Source: Steroidobacteraceae bacterium (lineage in GTDB: Bacteria; Pseudomonadota; Gammaproteobacteria; Steroidobacterales; Steroidobacteraceae). From it: DNA of 64,000 nt. The DNA lies in the NCBI GenBank assembly GCA_019187185.1, contig JABAQU010000009.1, positions 1-64,000 of the forward strand, read 5' to 3'. The notes below the pieces were generated by a model that was not told where the DNA came from, searched no databases, and worked only from the letters and a program-made list of their open reading frames with translations. Shown in pieces: positions 1 to 7,447 of the stretch. How positions within the stretch are numbered: position 1 is the first letter of the stretch; the number at the start of each line of letters is the position of its first letter. The position numbers were made by a program, and so were the translations under genes.

Positions 1-58
1 ACTCCACCTGCTTCAGGAACCCGATGATCTGCTCGTCCGTAAACCTCGACTTCTTCAT
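1..58 (-). CDS. IS3-family transposase OrfA, N-terminal fragment
   Basis: The ATG at 58 opens a frame reading MKKSRFTDEQIIGFLKQVE, the characteristic beginning of the helix-turn-helix OrfA subunit of IS3-group transposases. In these elements OrfA binds the inverted repeats and is fused by frameshifting to the OrfB DDE catalytic part. Only 19 codons are inside the window. A purine-rich stretch (GGGGAGA) precedes the start. Whether the full gene is intact cannot be seen. Confidence 0.75.
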   Translation of the reverse strand, partial: MKKSRFTDEQIIGFLKQVE

Positions 59-126
59 GCCCGATCTCCCCTCGGAAATCGGACTCTACTCACCTCGCCG
101 CGGCACTGAAAATTGGGAGCAGGTCA
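1..126 (-). mobile_element. IS3-family insertion sequence, left end (partial)
   Basis: On the minus strand, the bases from 126 read TGACCTGCTCCCAATTTT, resembling the terminal inverted repeat of IS3-family (IS407-like) elements. About 70 bases later comes the start of the transposase OrfA gene. The rest of the element lies left of the window, so the second end, target duplication and intactness cannot be judged. The element end is a family-based inference; the OrfA start is read directly. Confidence 0.6.
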
Positions 127-189
127 GCAGCCCGGAACTGAACCCGCGTCCAGGCTCTGCCGCAGCTATGTCGGCCGGCTCTGATTGTA

Positions 190-248
190 TTGACAACAGC
201 TATACGTATCACTACCATTTGTGTATCTGATGTATTTACACAAGGAGG
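190..248 (+). promoter_or_regulatory. Promoter and putative autoregulatory operator of the tacAT pair
   Basis: A perfect -35 box TTGACA (190-195) is followed after 17 nt by TACCAT (213-218). A 7-bp inverted repeat TTGTGTA (219-225) / TACACAA (237-243) with an 11-nt spacer lies over the expected start site and runs into the Shine-Dalgarno AAGGAGG (242-248). Ribbon-helix-helix antitoxins of this family usually bind such a site to repress their own operon. Promoter and operator are inferred from sequence only. Confidence 0.55.
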
Positions 249-254
249 CTCGCC

Positions 255-521
255 TTGCGTGTTGCCGCCATCAATCTACGCGCCCTGCCAGAGCAGCGTG
301 ACCTCATCGATCACGCCGCTAGCCTGTTAGGAAAGAACCGCTCCGACTTCATGCTGGAGGCCGCCTGCGAGCGCGCCCAGGCTGTGGTGCTGGATCAGGT
401 TCACTTCACCCTGGATGCGGACAAGTTCCAGCAGTTTGTCGACCTGCTGGATGCGCCGCCCAAGCGCAATCCCGGTCTTGAACGCCTGTTCGCGCTGAAG
501 GCTCCGTGGGACAAGGCATAA
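255..521 (+). CDS. tacA: TacA-like DUF1778 antitoxin
   Basis: An 88-residue protein with the DUF1778 ribbon-helix-helix signature (INLRALPEQRDLIDHAA, then SDFMLEAA) and a C-terminal tail rich in FxxLLDAPP-type residues, which in TacA homologues wraps the toxin. It neutralises the acetyltransferase encoded next and represses the shared operon. The TTG start at 255 is chosen because a strong AAGGAGG lies 6 nt upstream. The gene overlaps tacT by 16 nt, indicating translational coupling. The pair sits just beyond the 3' end of ssrA in accessory DNA, suggesting acquisition by transfer. Confidence 0.8.
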   Translation: MRVAAINLRALPEQRDLIDHAASLLGKNRSDFMLEAACERAQAVVLDQVHFTLDADKFQQFVDLLDAPPKRNPGLERLFALKAPWDKA

Positions 522-1012
522 GTCTTGATCTCAGCGCGCCGCAGCCGCTGACCACGGTGTATCGGCTCGATGGCTTTTCCTGTGGCGAACCGCTGCTGGA
601 TGAGTGGCTCAAGCGCAGAGCCATGGCCAACCAGCTTCGAGGTGCCAGCCGCAGCTTTGTCGTGACTGATCGGGCCGGCAGTGTTTACGGCTACTACGCG
701 ATGGCGGCGGGCGCGGTTTCCCTGCAGTTGGCCACGGGCGGCGTGCGACGCAATATGCCGGACCCGGTGCCGGTCATGGTGCTGGCGAGACTGGCGGTTG
801 ATCGGCGTGCACAAGGCATTCATCTCGGCGGGGCATTGCTGCAGGACGCCGTTGGCCGCGCAGTGAATGTGGCGCAAAACACCGGCGTGCGTGCACTGCT
901 GGTGCATGCCTTGCACGAACGCGCCAAGGCGTTTTATGAGCACTACGGATTCCAGTTATCTCCCGCCGATCCTTTGGTGCTGATGCTGCGCCTGAGCAGC
1001 GCCATGCCTTGA
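506..1012 (+). CDS. tacT: TacT-like GNAT acetyltransferase toxin
   Basis: A 168-residue GNAT-fold protein matching the TacT toxin family, which acetylates the amino group of aminoacyl-tRNA and stops translation. The N-terminal FSCGEPLLDEWL, the central YGYYAMAAG and the late KAFYEHYGF are typical, the last carrying the Tyr that usually serves catalysis. The acetyl-CoA loop reads RRAQGIHLGG: the position normally Gly/Ala in the R/Q-x-x-G-x-G/A motif is His, so activity may be altered. The GTG start at 506 overlaps tacA. It could be a functional toxin or a weakened one. Confidence 0.78.
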   Translation: MGQGISLDLSAPQPLTTVYRLDGFSCGEPLLDEWLKRRAMANQLRGASRSFVVTDRAGSVYGYYAMAAGAVSLQLATGGVRRNMPDPVPVMVLARLAVDRRAQGIHLGGALLQDAVGRAVNVAQNTGVRALLVHALHERAKAFYEHYGFQLSPADPLVLMLRLSSAMP

Positions 1013-1079
1013 ATGGCCAGACCCTGGCTTCGGTGACAAGCAGCGTTGTCATGGTGAGCGCTGCTCACCAGCTCTCTCG

Positions 1080-1268
1080 TACACCACGGGCGGGGAAGTC
1101 AGCGGATTTTCCGTCGCCGCCTTGGAATCTGAGCTTTGGGCGGCAGAGGCGGATGGCATAGAGGTTCGAATATTCGACGACACGGAATCTGAGATTGCCC
1201 GCCACTCTATCGACGGCGGAAATTGGCGGCACTTCGGCGCACTTCCCTGTGGAAACGCCAAAAGATAA
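1080..1268 (+). pseudogene. Possible C-terminal gene remnant between tacT and ssrA
   Basis: From about 1080 an open frame without a credible start codon reads TTGGEVSGFSVAALESELW and continues with an acidic, protein-like composition (EVRIFDDTESEIARHSIDGG) to a TAA at 1266-1268. No product is recognised. It could be the 3' part of a gene cut when mobile DNA entered next to ssrA, or chance coding. Nothing else is seen in 1013-1299 apart from the ssrA terminator. Confidence 0.2.
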
Positions 1269-1294
1269 AGGGCCCTGAGACTATCCGAGCCCTT
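1260..1294 (-). terminator. Intrinsic terminator of ssrA
   Basis: Read on the minus strand, AAGGGC (1294-1289) can pair with GCCCTT (1273-1268) and is followed by TATCTTTT. It begins six bases past the CCA end of ssrA, where a tmRNA terminator is expected. The stem is short (6 bp) and the loop long. Confidence 0.5.
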
Positions 1295-1299
1295 GTATG

Positions 1300-1653
1300 T
1301 GGTGGAGGCGGGGGGAATCGAACCCCCGTCCGCAAGTCCTAGACTCCAGGATCTACGTACGTAGCTCTCTCATTGCTTCTCGCCTCACGCTACCCGAGGA
1401 GCAGGGAAGACGCTCGGCCAGCGGACGGTGTCTCTTAGCAGAACCACCCCGTCGCACGGTGGCCCGCGATCCTGTGAGCGCGTCCCCTGGTTCACCGGCA
1501 CAGGCACCGAGTGGTCAGAGGTTAGGCGGGATTAAGCCGCCAGAGCGTAGTTGTCGTCGTTGGCAACTAAGTTTTTGCACAGTGTTTAACGAGGGCCATG
1601 CGCCTCGGTACGCCCCTGAAGGTTCGCAACCCACGTCGAAACCGGTCGCCCCC
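1300..1653 (-). ncRNA. ssrA: Transfer-messenger RNA (tmRNA)
   Basis: A 354-nt one-piece tmRNA that rescues stalled ribosomes with SmpB and tags the unfinished protein. The 5' GGGGGCG pairs over 7 bp with CGCCUCC before the ACCA end, and the T arm carries the GGTTCGA loop. The tag frame lies at 1564-1532 and encodes ANDDNYALAA followed by TAA; the usual gammaproteobacterial tag is ANDENYALAA. The encoded CCA occupies 1302-1300. The gene is separated from smpB by panE. Its 3' end is a well-known integration target, and the adjacent DNA is indeed accessory. Confidence 0.95.
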
Positions 1654-1669
1654 AATCAGGTACCGGTGA

Positions 1670-1697
1670 AGTATAGCCGATCGGGCCCGATTCAAGT
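1670..1697 (-). promoter_or_regulatory. ssrA promoter
   Basis: Minus-strand TATACT (1675-1670) makes a good -10 box about 17 nt before the mature 5' end at 1653, leaving a short precursor for RNase P. A weak -35 ACTTGA (1697-1692) lies 16 nt upstream and overlaps the panE stop codon. Confidence 0.5.
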
Positions 1698-2672
1698 CCC
1701 GCGGGCCTGCCGCGCCGGATTGAGCGCAGCGACCAGGTGATAGAACGCGTCGAGCTGCGGCAGTTCGAGTCCGAGCGCGGCCGCTTTCGCGACGCCATGG
1801 CCCAGTGTTTCGTGCACCTCGAGCGCTCGGCCCCGCTCGAGGTCCTGCAGGATCGACATGCGATGGTCGGGCGCCGTCGACCGGTAGCGCTCGCCGAGCG
1901 CCGTGACCCGCTGGACGGCGTCGTCTTCGCTGCCCGCCGTGATGCTCGCAACCGGCAGCACCGATTCGTCCGTGAGGGCGACGCCGAGCGCCTGCGCAAG
2001 CCGTGCCGTTTCGCGCACGAGGCGCACGATGACGAGCGCCGAGTCCGGATCGACGAGGAATTTCCATGTGGGCAGGCGTGTCGTCACCGCCACGGCTGCA
2101 AGTCCGGTCCATGCGCAGAACTTCGACCACTCGAGCGACAGCACCTGCGTCGAACCCGTGCAGCGCACGCCCGCTGCGTCGATTTCGCGCGTGATGCGCT
2201 GCACGCGCTCGCTGCTGCCCGCCGGCAGTTCGCCGATGTACACGTTGACGTTGCGCGTGAACAGCACCTCGCCGCCGTCGAGCAGCTCGGCGCTCGTGTC
2301 GGCCAGCGCCCCGAGCACGCGTTCGCGTCCGAAGGCTTCGGCCAGCAGCTCGTTCTTGCCGGGCCCATTCTGGATCGAGAACGCCGTGTCGAAGGACGCA
2401 TGGCGCAGTGCGGCCAGGGCCTGCGCCGTGCCCGGGGTCTTGGTAGCGACGATCAGCACGCGCGCCGCACGGAGTGCCGATGGATCGCGCAGCACGGGCA
2501 CGCGCGCAGTGAACCCGGAGAGACCTCGGAGCGTGATACCGTCGCGCTCGACCTGTACGGCCCGCGCGCCGCGCGCGAGCAGCGCGACGGCGTGTCCGGC
2601 GTTGGCAAGATGCGCGCCGAGCACCGAGCCGAGCGCACCGGCGCCGAGGATGGCGTAGTCGGCGCGGTCCAC
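1692..2672 (-). CDS. panE: 2-dehydropantoate 2-reductase
   Basis: A 326-residue ketopantoate reductase, which reduces 2-dehydropantoate to pantoate with NADPH in pantothenate/CoA synthesis. The N-terminal Rossmann motif is GAGALG at residues 10-15. Further on come an ATKT segment, QNGPGKNE, and the C-terminal domain with LEWSKFCAW and SILQDLERGR, which in this family holds substrate-binding residues. The GTG start at 2672 lies two bases beyond the smpB stop, so it is probably cotranslated from the smpB message. It sits between smpB and ssrA, which are adjacent in many relatives. Paralogues of unknown substrate exist, so the substrate is not certain. Confidence 0.85.
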   Translation of the reverse strand: MDRADYAILGAGALGSVLGAHLANAGHAVALLARGARAVQVERDGITLRGLSGFTARVPVLRDPSALRAARVLIVATKTPGTAQALAALRHASFDTAFSIQNGPGKNELLAEAFGRERVLGALADTSAELLDGGEVLFTRNVNVYIGELPAGSSERVQRITREIDAAGVRCTGSTQVLSLEWSKFCAWTGLAAVAVTTRLPTWKFLVDPDSALVIVRLVRETARLAQALGVALTDESVLPVASITAGSEDDAVQRVTALGERYRSTAPDHRMSILQDLERGRALEVHETLGHGVAKAAALGLELPQLDAFYHLVAALNPARQARGT

Positions 2673-2674
2673 GA

Positions 2675-3139
2675 TCAGTGCCGCTTCAGCAGGCGCTGCC
2701 GGTCGCGCTGCCAGTCGCGGTCCTTCGCGGTCGCCCGCTTGTCGTGCTGCTTCTTGCCCTTGGCGAGGCCGATCGCGAGCTTCGCGCGGCCGTTCTTCCA
2801 GTGCAGGTCGAGCGGCACGATCGTGTAGCCGCGCCGCTCGACCGCGCCGATGAGGTGATCGATCTCGCTGCGCGAGAGCAGCAGCTTCCGCGTGCGCGTG
2901 GGATCGGCGTGCACGTGGGTCGAAGTCGTGTTGAGCGGCGTCACGTGCGCACCGATCAGGAAGGCCTCGCCGCCCCTCAGGTACACGTAGGCCTCGGTGA
3001 GGTTGGCTCGCCCGGCGCGCATCGCCTTCACTTCCCAGCCCTCGAGCGCGAGCCCCGCCTCGTAGCGGTCTTCGATGAAATAATCGAAGCGCGCCTTGCG
3101 GTTCTCGGCGATCGGCTTGTCGGTCTTTTCCTTTGCCAC
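2675..3139 (-). CDS. smpB: SsrA-binding protein SmpB
   Basis: A 154-residue SmpB, the protein partner that carries tmRNA into the A site of stalled ribosomes. Conserved [24 protein letters not shown] and [15 protein letters not shown] are present, as is the basic C-terminal tail ([20 protein letters not shown]) that enters the mRNA channel. The GTG start at 3139 gives the usual VAKEK beginning and length; a longer in-frame start at 3178 would overlap ratA. It is divergent from ratA with a 23-nt gap, so both promoters must overlap. Confidence 0.95.
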   Translation of the reverse strand: MAKEKTDKPIAENRKARFDYFIEDRYEAGLALEGWEVKAMRAGRANLTEAYVYLRGGEAFLIGAHVTPLNTTSTHVHADPTRTRKLLLSRSEIDHLIGAVERRGYTIVPLDLHWKNGRAKLAIGLAKGKKQHDKRATAKDRDWQRDRQRLLKRH

Positions 3140-3162
3140 GGCGTATTGTAGACAATTGCCCC

Positions 3163-3594
3163 ATGCGGGAACTGACACGCTCGGCGCTCATCGGCAAACC
3201 GGCCGCCTTCCTCTACGCACTGATCAACGACATCGAGGCCTATCCGCAGTTCGTGCCGTGGTGTACGCGCGCGGTCGTCGAATCGCGCAGCGAGCGCGAA
3301 ATCGTCGCGACGCTCGGCGTGCGCCGCGGCCCGCTGCGCACCGAATTCACGACCCGCAACACGCTCGAGCCGGGGCGCAGCGTGACGATGGAGCACGTGC
3401 GCGGGCCGTTCAAGACGCTGCACGGACTGTGGACCCTCACGCCGATCGGGGACGCCGGCACGCGCATCGAGCTCGAGCTGCGGTTTGCGTTCGCGAACCC
3501 GCTGACGGCCGCCGTCTTCGAGCCGATGTTCGAGCACACGGCCGGTTCGCTGGTCGACGCGTTTGTCGCCCGCGCCCGGGCACTATCGGCATGA
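3163..3594 (+). CDS. ratA: RatA-type START-like protein (PasT/YfjG family)
   Basis: A 143-residue START/SRPBCC-fold protein. The family is called RatA (ribosome association toxin) or PasT in E. coli and is related to the coenzyme-Q-binding Coq10 proteins. Typical features are [21 protein letters not shown] near the N-terminus and [18 protein letters not shown] near the end. It lies divergently next to smpB and overlaps rnfH by 4 nt, the standard arrangement. Whether it acts on ribosomes or in quinone handling is disputed for the family. Confidence 0.88.
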   Translation: MRELTRSALIGKPAAFLYALINDIEAYPQFVPWCTRAVVESRSEREIVATLGVRRGPLRTEFTTRNTLEPGRSVTMEHVRGPFKTLHGLWTLTPIGDAGTRIELELRFAFANPLTAAVFEPMFEHTAGSLVDAFVARARALSA

Positions 3595-3905
3595 AACGCT
3601 GCACCGTTGCCTACGCGCTGCCGGAGGCGCAATGGCTCTGGCCGCTCGAACTGCCGGACGACGCGACGGTGGCCGACGCGCTGGTCGCGGCGCGGGAACT
3701 TGCCGCACGCAGTCCCGCAGCGCGGGAGATCGCGGCGGCCGCCGTGCCGTGGGACTCGGCCACCGTCGGCATCTTCGGGGTCACCTGTGCGCGCGAGCAT
3801 GTGCCCGGCGATGGCGATCGCGTGGAAATCTACCGTGCGCTCGCGGCGGATCCGCGCGTGCGCCGACGCGAGAGAGTGGCGCGGGAGCGAAAGCGCCTGC
3901 GTTGA
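3591..3905 (+). CDS. rnfH: RnfH family ubiquitin-like protein (UPF0125)
   Basis: A 104-residue beta-grasp protein of the RnfH/UPF0125 family, marked by VAYALPEAQ, the WDSATVGIFGV region and the C-terminal GDGDRVEIYRAL. E. coli calls the partner gene pair pasT/pasI (ratA/ratB) and treats this member as a possible antitoxin, but its function is not settled. The ATG at 3591 overlaps the ratA stop as ATGA, indicating coupling. The C-terminus is strongly basic (RRRERVARERKRLR). Confidence 0.85.
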   Translation: MKRCTVAYALPEAQWLWPLELPDDATVADALVAARELAARSPAAREIAAAAVPWDSATVGIFGVTCAREHVPGDGDRVEIYRALAADPRVRRRERVARERKRLR

Positions 3906-3919
3906 TGCGAGGAGAGGGT

Positions 3920-3953
3920 GTCGTCCGGCTGTCGGCGTTCAGGGCCGGGCGAC
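3920..3953. terminator. Hairpin between convergent rnfH and bamE
   Basis: GTCGTCCGGC (3920-3929) can pair with GCCGGGCGAC (3944-3953), a 10-bp stem with one G-U pair, in the 61-nt gap between two converging genes. There is no U tract on either side, so it may be a Rho-assisted or simply 3'-protecting structure. Confidence 0.35.
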
Positions 3954-3966
3954 GCAAGTGTCCCGC

Positions 3967-4356
3967 CTACGTCGCGGGTGGCGTGGGCGGCGGCTCGGCG
4001 GGCGCTGCGACGGGCGCCGACTTTGGTGCGGGCACGTTGTTCTTCTCGAATCGTGCGACCTTGTCGTTCTCGAACCAGACCGTGAGGCGGCGCTGCTCGG
4101 GCGCGTGAATCCGGCCGCGCTTCATGTAATACAGGTAATCCCAGCGGTTGTCGTCGAACGCGTCGGGCACCATCGGCGTGCCGAGCAGGAAGCGCACCTG
4201 GCTGCGCGTCATGCCGTTCTGCAGTTGCGCGACGGCGGCCGGATCGAGGTAGTTGCCCTGCTGGATGTTCATCCGGTAGACGCACGCGCCGGCGAGGCCG
4301 GACACGGCGAAGGCGAGCACGGCGAGCCGCGCGAATCGTTTCGGGAATGGTTGCAT
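3967..4356 (-). CDS. bamE: Outer membrane protein assembly factor BamE
   Basis: A 129-residue lipoprotein of the BAM complex, which inserts beta-barrel proteins into the outer membrane. An N-terminal signal peptide ends in AGAC with Cys25 as the likely lipid anchor. The SmpA/OmlA domain shows IQQGNYLDP, LQNGMTRSQVRFLLGTP and DNRWDYLYYMKRG. The tail is proline/alanine-rich (PAPKSAPVAAPAEPPPTPP). The ATG at 4356 is preferred over an upstream ATG at 4389 because it gives a proper signal peptide. It is divergent from fur, the usual gammaproteobacterial arrangement. Confidence 0.92.
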   Translation of the reverse strand: MQPFPKRFARLAVLAFAVSGLAGACVYRMNIQQGNYLDPAAVAQLQNGMTRSQVRFLLGTPMVPDAFDDNRWDYLYYMKRGRIHAPEQRRLTVWFENDKVARFEKNNVPAPKSAPVAAPAEPPPTPPAT

Positions 4357-4378
4357 GGTCGGGTCTTGGGGGGATAAT
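4351..4378 (+). promoter_or_regulatory. Candidate fur promoter
   Basis: TTGCAT (4351-4356), a 16-nt spacer and GATAAT (4373-4378) form a sigma-70-like promoter whose -35 box overlaps the bamE start codon. The predicted start near 4385 would leave a leader of about 20 nt before the fur TTG. Confidence 0.4.
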
Positions 4379-4406
4379 CGGCGAATCATAACCGGGAGCG
4401 CCTGAT

Positions 4407-4832
4407 TTGGAAGGTAAAGATCTGCGCAAGGCGGGGCTCAAGGTCACGTTGCCCCGCCTCAAGATCCTCGAGATCCTCGAGACCGCGGAGGTGCGACACC
4501 AGAGCGCCGAGGCGATCTACAAGCGTCTCATCGAACTGAACGAGGACATCGGCCTCGCCACGGTATATCGCGTGCTCACGCAGTTCGAGGCCGCCGGTCT
4601 CGTCGTGCGCCATCACTTCGAGAACGGTATGGCCGTGTTCGAGTTGAACGAGGGGGCGCACCACGACCATATCGTCTGTATCGACTGCGGCAGGGTCGAA
4701 GAGTTCGTCGACAGCGACATCGAGAAGCGTCAGATCGCGGCGGCGGGAAAGCTCGGGTTCGAGATCCGCGATCACTCACTGATTCTTTACGGGCACTGCC
4801 GCCGGCCGGACTGCCCGTCGCGCAAGTCCTAG
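4407..4832 (+). CDS. fur: Ferric uptake regulator
   Basis: A 141-residue Fur repressor. The winged-helix DNA-binding half includes QSAEAIYKRLIELNEDIGLATVYRVL (about residues 32-57). The dimer/metal half has HHDH at 85-88, CIDC at 91-94 (structural zinc) and further His/Cys at H130-C131. It represses iron-uptake genes when loaded with Fe(II). The start is TTG at 4407, giving the usual position of LRKAGLKVTLPR. Its last 57 bases overlap the 3' end of convergent recN. Confidence 0.93.
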   Translation: MEGKDLRKAGLKVTLPRLKILEILETAEVRHQSAEAIYKRLIELNEDIGLATVYRVLTQFEAAGLVVRHHFENGMAVFELNEGAHHDHIVCIDCGRVEEFVDSDIEKRQIAAAGKLGFEIRDHSLILYGHCRRPDCPSRKS

Positions 4833-6485
4833 CATCTCGCGCGCGTGGGCGCGCGCCTTGTCGGTGACCTCGACGCCGCCGAGCATCCGCGCGATCTCCT
4901 CGACGCGGGCGTCGGCGTCGAGCGGGACGATCTGGGTGCGCGTCGTCTTGCCGTCGGTGAGCTTGCTCACGCGCAGCTGGTGATGGCCTTGCGAGGCCAC
5001 CTGCGGCAGGTGGGTGACCGACAGCACCTGGCTGCGGTCGCCGAGCGCGCGCAGTTCCGCGCCGACGATTTCCGCGACCGCGCCGCCGATTCCTGCATCG
5101 ACTTCGTCGAACACCATGCAGCGGCCTTCGCGGCCCGCCCTCGACACCTGCACCGCGAGCGAGAGCCGGGCGAGTTCGCCGCCGGAGGCCACTTTCGCGA
5201 GCGGCCGCAGCGGCTGGCCAGGGTTCGCCGATACGCGGAATTCGATCTGGTCGAGACCATGCGGCGCGGGTTCCGGCGATTCGAGCGGCGACACGTCGAT
5301 CTGGAACCGCCCGCCCGCCATGCCGAGCGTCTGCATGCGCTGCGTGATTTCCTTCGACAGCGACTTAGCGGTGGCGGTGCGGCGCGACGACAGTTGTGCC
5401 GCCCGTGTGCGCCAGGCCGTGAGCGCTTCTGCCTGTTCCTTTCGCAAGGTCGCGAGCTGGGTATCGGCGTGTTCGAGACCCGCGAGCTCGCTCCTCAGTT
5501 GCGCGAGGCGGGCCGGCAGCTCCGCCGTCGCGACCCGGTGCTTGCGCGCGAGCTCCTCGAAGGCGGCGAGGCGGCGCTCGACCTCGGCCTGGCGGTTCGT
5601 GTCGTGATCGAGCGTCTCGGCGTAATGCGCCAGTTCGCGGGCGGCTTCGTGCAGGTTGATCAGCGCTTCCTCGACCATCGGCGCGATGCCGGCGAGGCGC
5701 GGGTCGTGCGCCCCCGCCGCCTTCAGCGCCGCGAGGGCGCGACTCGTCGATGCGTGGGCGTTGCCCTCATCGGATTCGTAGAGCAGCGCGCCGGCTTCCC
5801 GCGCCGCCTCGACGAGCCTGCCGCGGTTTGCGAGCCGCGTGCGCTCCTCGAGCAGCTGCATGAGTTCGCCGTCCTTCATGTCGAGCGCTTCCAGTTCGCG
5901 CACCTGGAACTGGAGGAGGTCGGTGCGCGCATCGCGTTCGCGAACGCGGCTCTCGAGATCGAGGGCGCGATTCAGCAAGGTGAGCCACACGCGCTGCAGG
6001 CCGCCGACCTCGCCGGCGAGCGAATCGAGCCCGCCCGAGGCGTCGAGGAGCTCGCGCTGCGCGGCGGGGCGCACGAGCGACTGGAATTCGTGCTGGCCGT
6101 GAATGTCGACCAGCAGGACACCCACGTCGCGCAGCAACTGCACGGGCACCGACTGGCCATTGAGGTAGGCGCGGCTGCGTCCGTCGGCCGTGACCACGCG
6201 CCGGATCGTGAGTTCATCGCCATTGTCGATCGACTGCTCGCGCAGCAGTTTCGCGAGCGGCCCCGACGGGTCACCGGGATCGAAGCTCGCCGTCACTTCC
6301 GCGCGATCGGCGCCGTGGCGCACCGCCTCGGTGCCGGCTCGGCCGCCGCAGAGGAGCTGCAGAGCTTCGACGATGATCGACTTGCCGGCACCGGTCTCGC
6401 CGGTGAGCACCGTGAGCCCCGGCCGGAATTCGATTTCGGCCTCGTCGATGATCGCGAAGTCCCGAATGTGCAAGTGCGTCAGCAT
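4776..6485 (-). CDS. recN: DNA repair protein RecN
   Basis: A 569-residue SMC-like ATPase that acts at double-strand breaks. The Walker A is GETGAGKS at residues 29-36. A long central coiled-coil region follows, then the C-terminal ABC half with VASGGELARLSLA (signature) and VFDEVDAGIGG (Walker B). It is slightly longer than the usual 550 or so because of a C-terminal tail (RRAVRPAAVPVKNQ) that lies across the end of fur. The start at 6485 is 4 nt after the nadK stop, so the two are one transcription unit. No clear LexA box was seen upstream of nadK. Confidence 0.95.
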   Translation of the reverse strand: MLTHLHIRDFAIIDEAEIEFRPGLTVLTGETGAGKSIIVEALQLLCGGRAGTEAVRHGADRAEVTASFDPGDPSGPLAKLLREQSIDNGDELTIRRVVTADGRSRAYLNGQSVPVQLLRDVGVLLVDIHGQHEFQSLVRPAAQRELLDASGGLDSLAGEVGGLQRVWLTLLNRALDLESRVRERDARTDLLQFQVRELEALDMKDGELMQLLEERTRLANRGRLVEAAREAGALLYESDEGNAHASTSRALAALKAAGAHDPRLAGIAPMVEEALINLHEAARELAHYAETLDHDTNRQAEVERRLAAFEELARKHRVATAELPARLAQLRSELAGLEHADTQLATLRKEQAEALTAWRTRAAQLSSRRTATAKSLSKEITQRMQTLGMAGGRFQIDVSPLESPEPAPHGLDQIEFRVSANPGQPLRPLAKVASGGELARLSLAVQVSRAGREGRCMVFDEVDAGIGGAVAEIVGAELRALGDRSQVLSVTHLPQVASQGHHQLRVSKLTDGKTTRTQIVPLDADARVEEIARMLGGVEVTDKARAHAREMLGLARRAVRPAAVPVKNQ

Positions 6486-6489
6486 GGCG

Positions 6490-7392
6490 TCACCGCGCGT
6501 GATCCCGGCCGCCGCGACCCCAGTGGAGCTTCGAGCGCAGCAGGCGGTAGTAATCGTAACCCCTCGGGTGCAGCAGCCGGATCACGTGGTTCGACGGTCC
6601 GACCGCAAGGCGATCGCCGACGACGACGTCGGCCATCAGCAGGCCGTCGGCCATGACGTGCGCCCGCGTACCCGGCCGATCGACGAGCACGATCTCCACG
6701 GTGGAACGCCGCGAGACGACGATCGGCCGGTCCGAGAGCGTGTGCGGGCAGATCGGCGCGACGACGACGACGTCGAGCCGCGGCTCGATGATGGGCCCGC
6801 CGCAGGAGAGCGCGTAGGCGGTCGACCCGGTCGCGCTCGCAACGACGAGGCCGTCGGCGCCGTGCGTGTTGACGTGACGGCCGTCGATCCAGGATTCGAA
6901 ATCGAGCATGCGCCCCGTTTCGTGCTTCTGCATCACGACGTCATTGAGCGCGAACTGGGTCAGCCGCTCGCCCTGCGCGCGCTCGAGGCGCGCCTCGAGC
7001 AGCGGGCGCTCGTCGATGTCGCAGTTGCCGTCGAGCGCGGCGTCGATCGAGGCGACGAGTTCCTGCGGCAGCACGTCGGTGAGAAAGCCGAGTCGGCCGC
7101 GGTTCACGCCGAGGAGCGGTACGCCACGGTGCGCGACCAGCCGTGCGGCGTACAGCAGCGTGCCGTCGCCGCCGATCGCGAGCACGAGGTCGGCGCGATC
7201 CGTGAGTTCGGCGGCAGCGACTCGCACGACACGCGCGCCGGCGACCTCGAGGCCGGCCGCTTCGGGGTCGTCGGCGACCAGTGCCGCGAGGCCGCGCAGC
7301 GCGAGATGGTGGGCGGCGGCGAGGGCGCTTTCGGCGACGCGGGGGTCCGAGAATCGACCGACCAGGGCGACGTTCCGCAGGGCGCTGGGCAT
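6490..7392 (-). CDS. nadK: NAD kinase
   Basis: A 300-residue NAD(+) kinase that makes NADP(+) from NAD(+) and ATP. The GGDGT motif (residues 74-78) binds phosphate. Also present are NRGRLGFL, LNDVVMQK and the second conserved block TGSTAYALSCGGPI. The ATG at 7392 fits the family start (ALRNVALVGR); an in-frame upstream ATG at 7449 would overlap the hrcA start. It is divergent from hrcA with a 55-bp spacer and is followed directly by recN. Confidence 0.94.
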   Translation of the reverse strand: MPSALRNVALVGRFSDPRVAESALAAAHHLALRGLAALVADDPEAAGLEVAGARVVRVAAAELTDRADLVLAIGGDGTLLYAARLVAHRGVPLLGVNRGRLGFLTDVLPQELVASIDAALDGNCDIDERPLLEARLERAQGERLTQFALNDVVMQKHETGRMLDFESWIDGRHVNTHGADGLVVASATGSTAYALSCGGPIIEPRLDVVVVAPICPHTLSDRPIVVSRRSTVEIVLVDRPGTRAHVMADGLLMADVVVGDRLAVGPSNHVIRLLHPRGYDYYRLLRSKLHWGRGGRDHAR

Positions 7393-7447
7393 ACGCAAAG
7401 CTAACATGCATTGCCTTGATTCTCGATCTCCGTTAGCGTGGTTCCAC

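Noticed and set aside
1297-1740. Open frame beginning MWWRRGESNPRPQVLDS
   Set aside because: It is the tmRNA gene read on the wrong strand, a common false annotation.
7400-7437. GCTAAC/GTTAGC inverted repeat between nadK and hrcA as a possible CIRCE
   Set aside because: CIRCE has TTAGCACTC first and GAGTGCTAA second with 9 nt between. Here the half-sites are in the opposite order, short and 26 nt apart.
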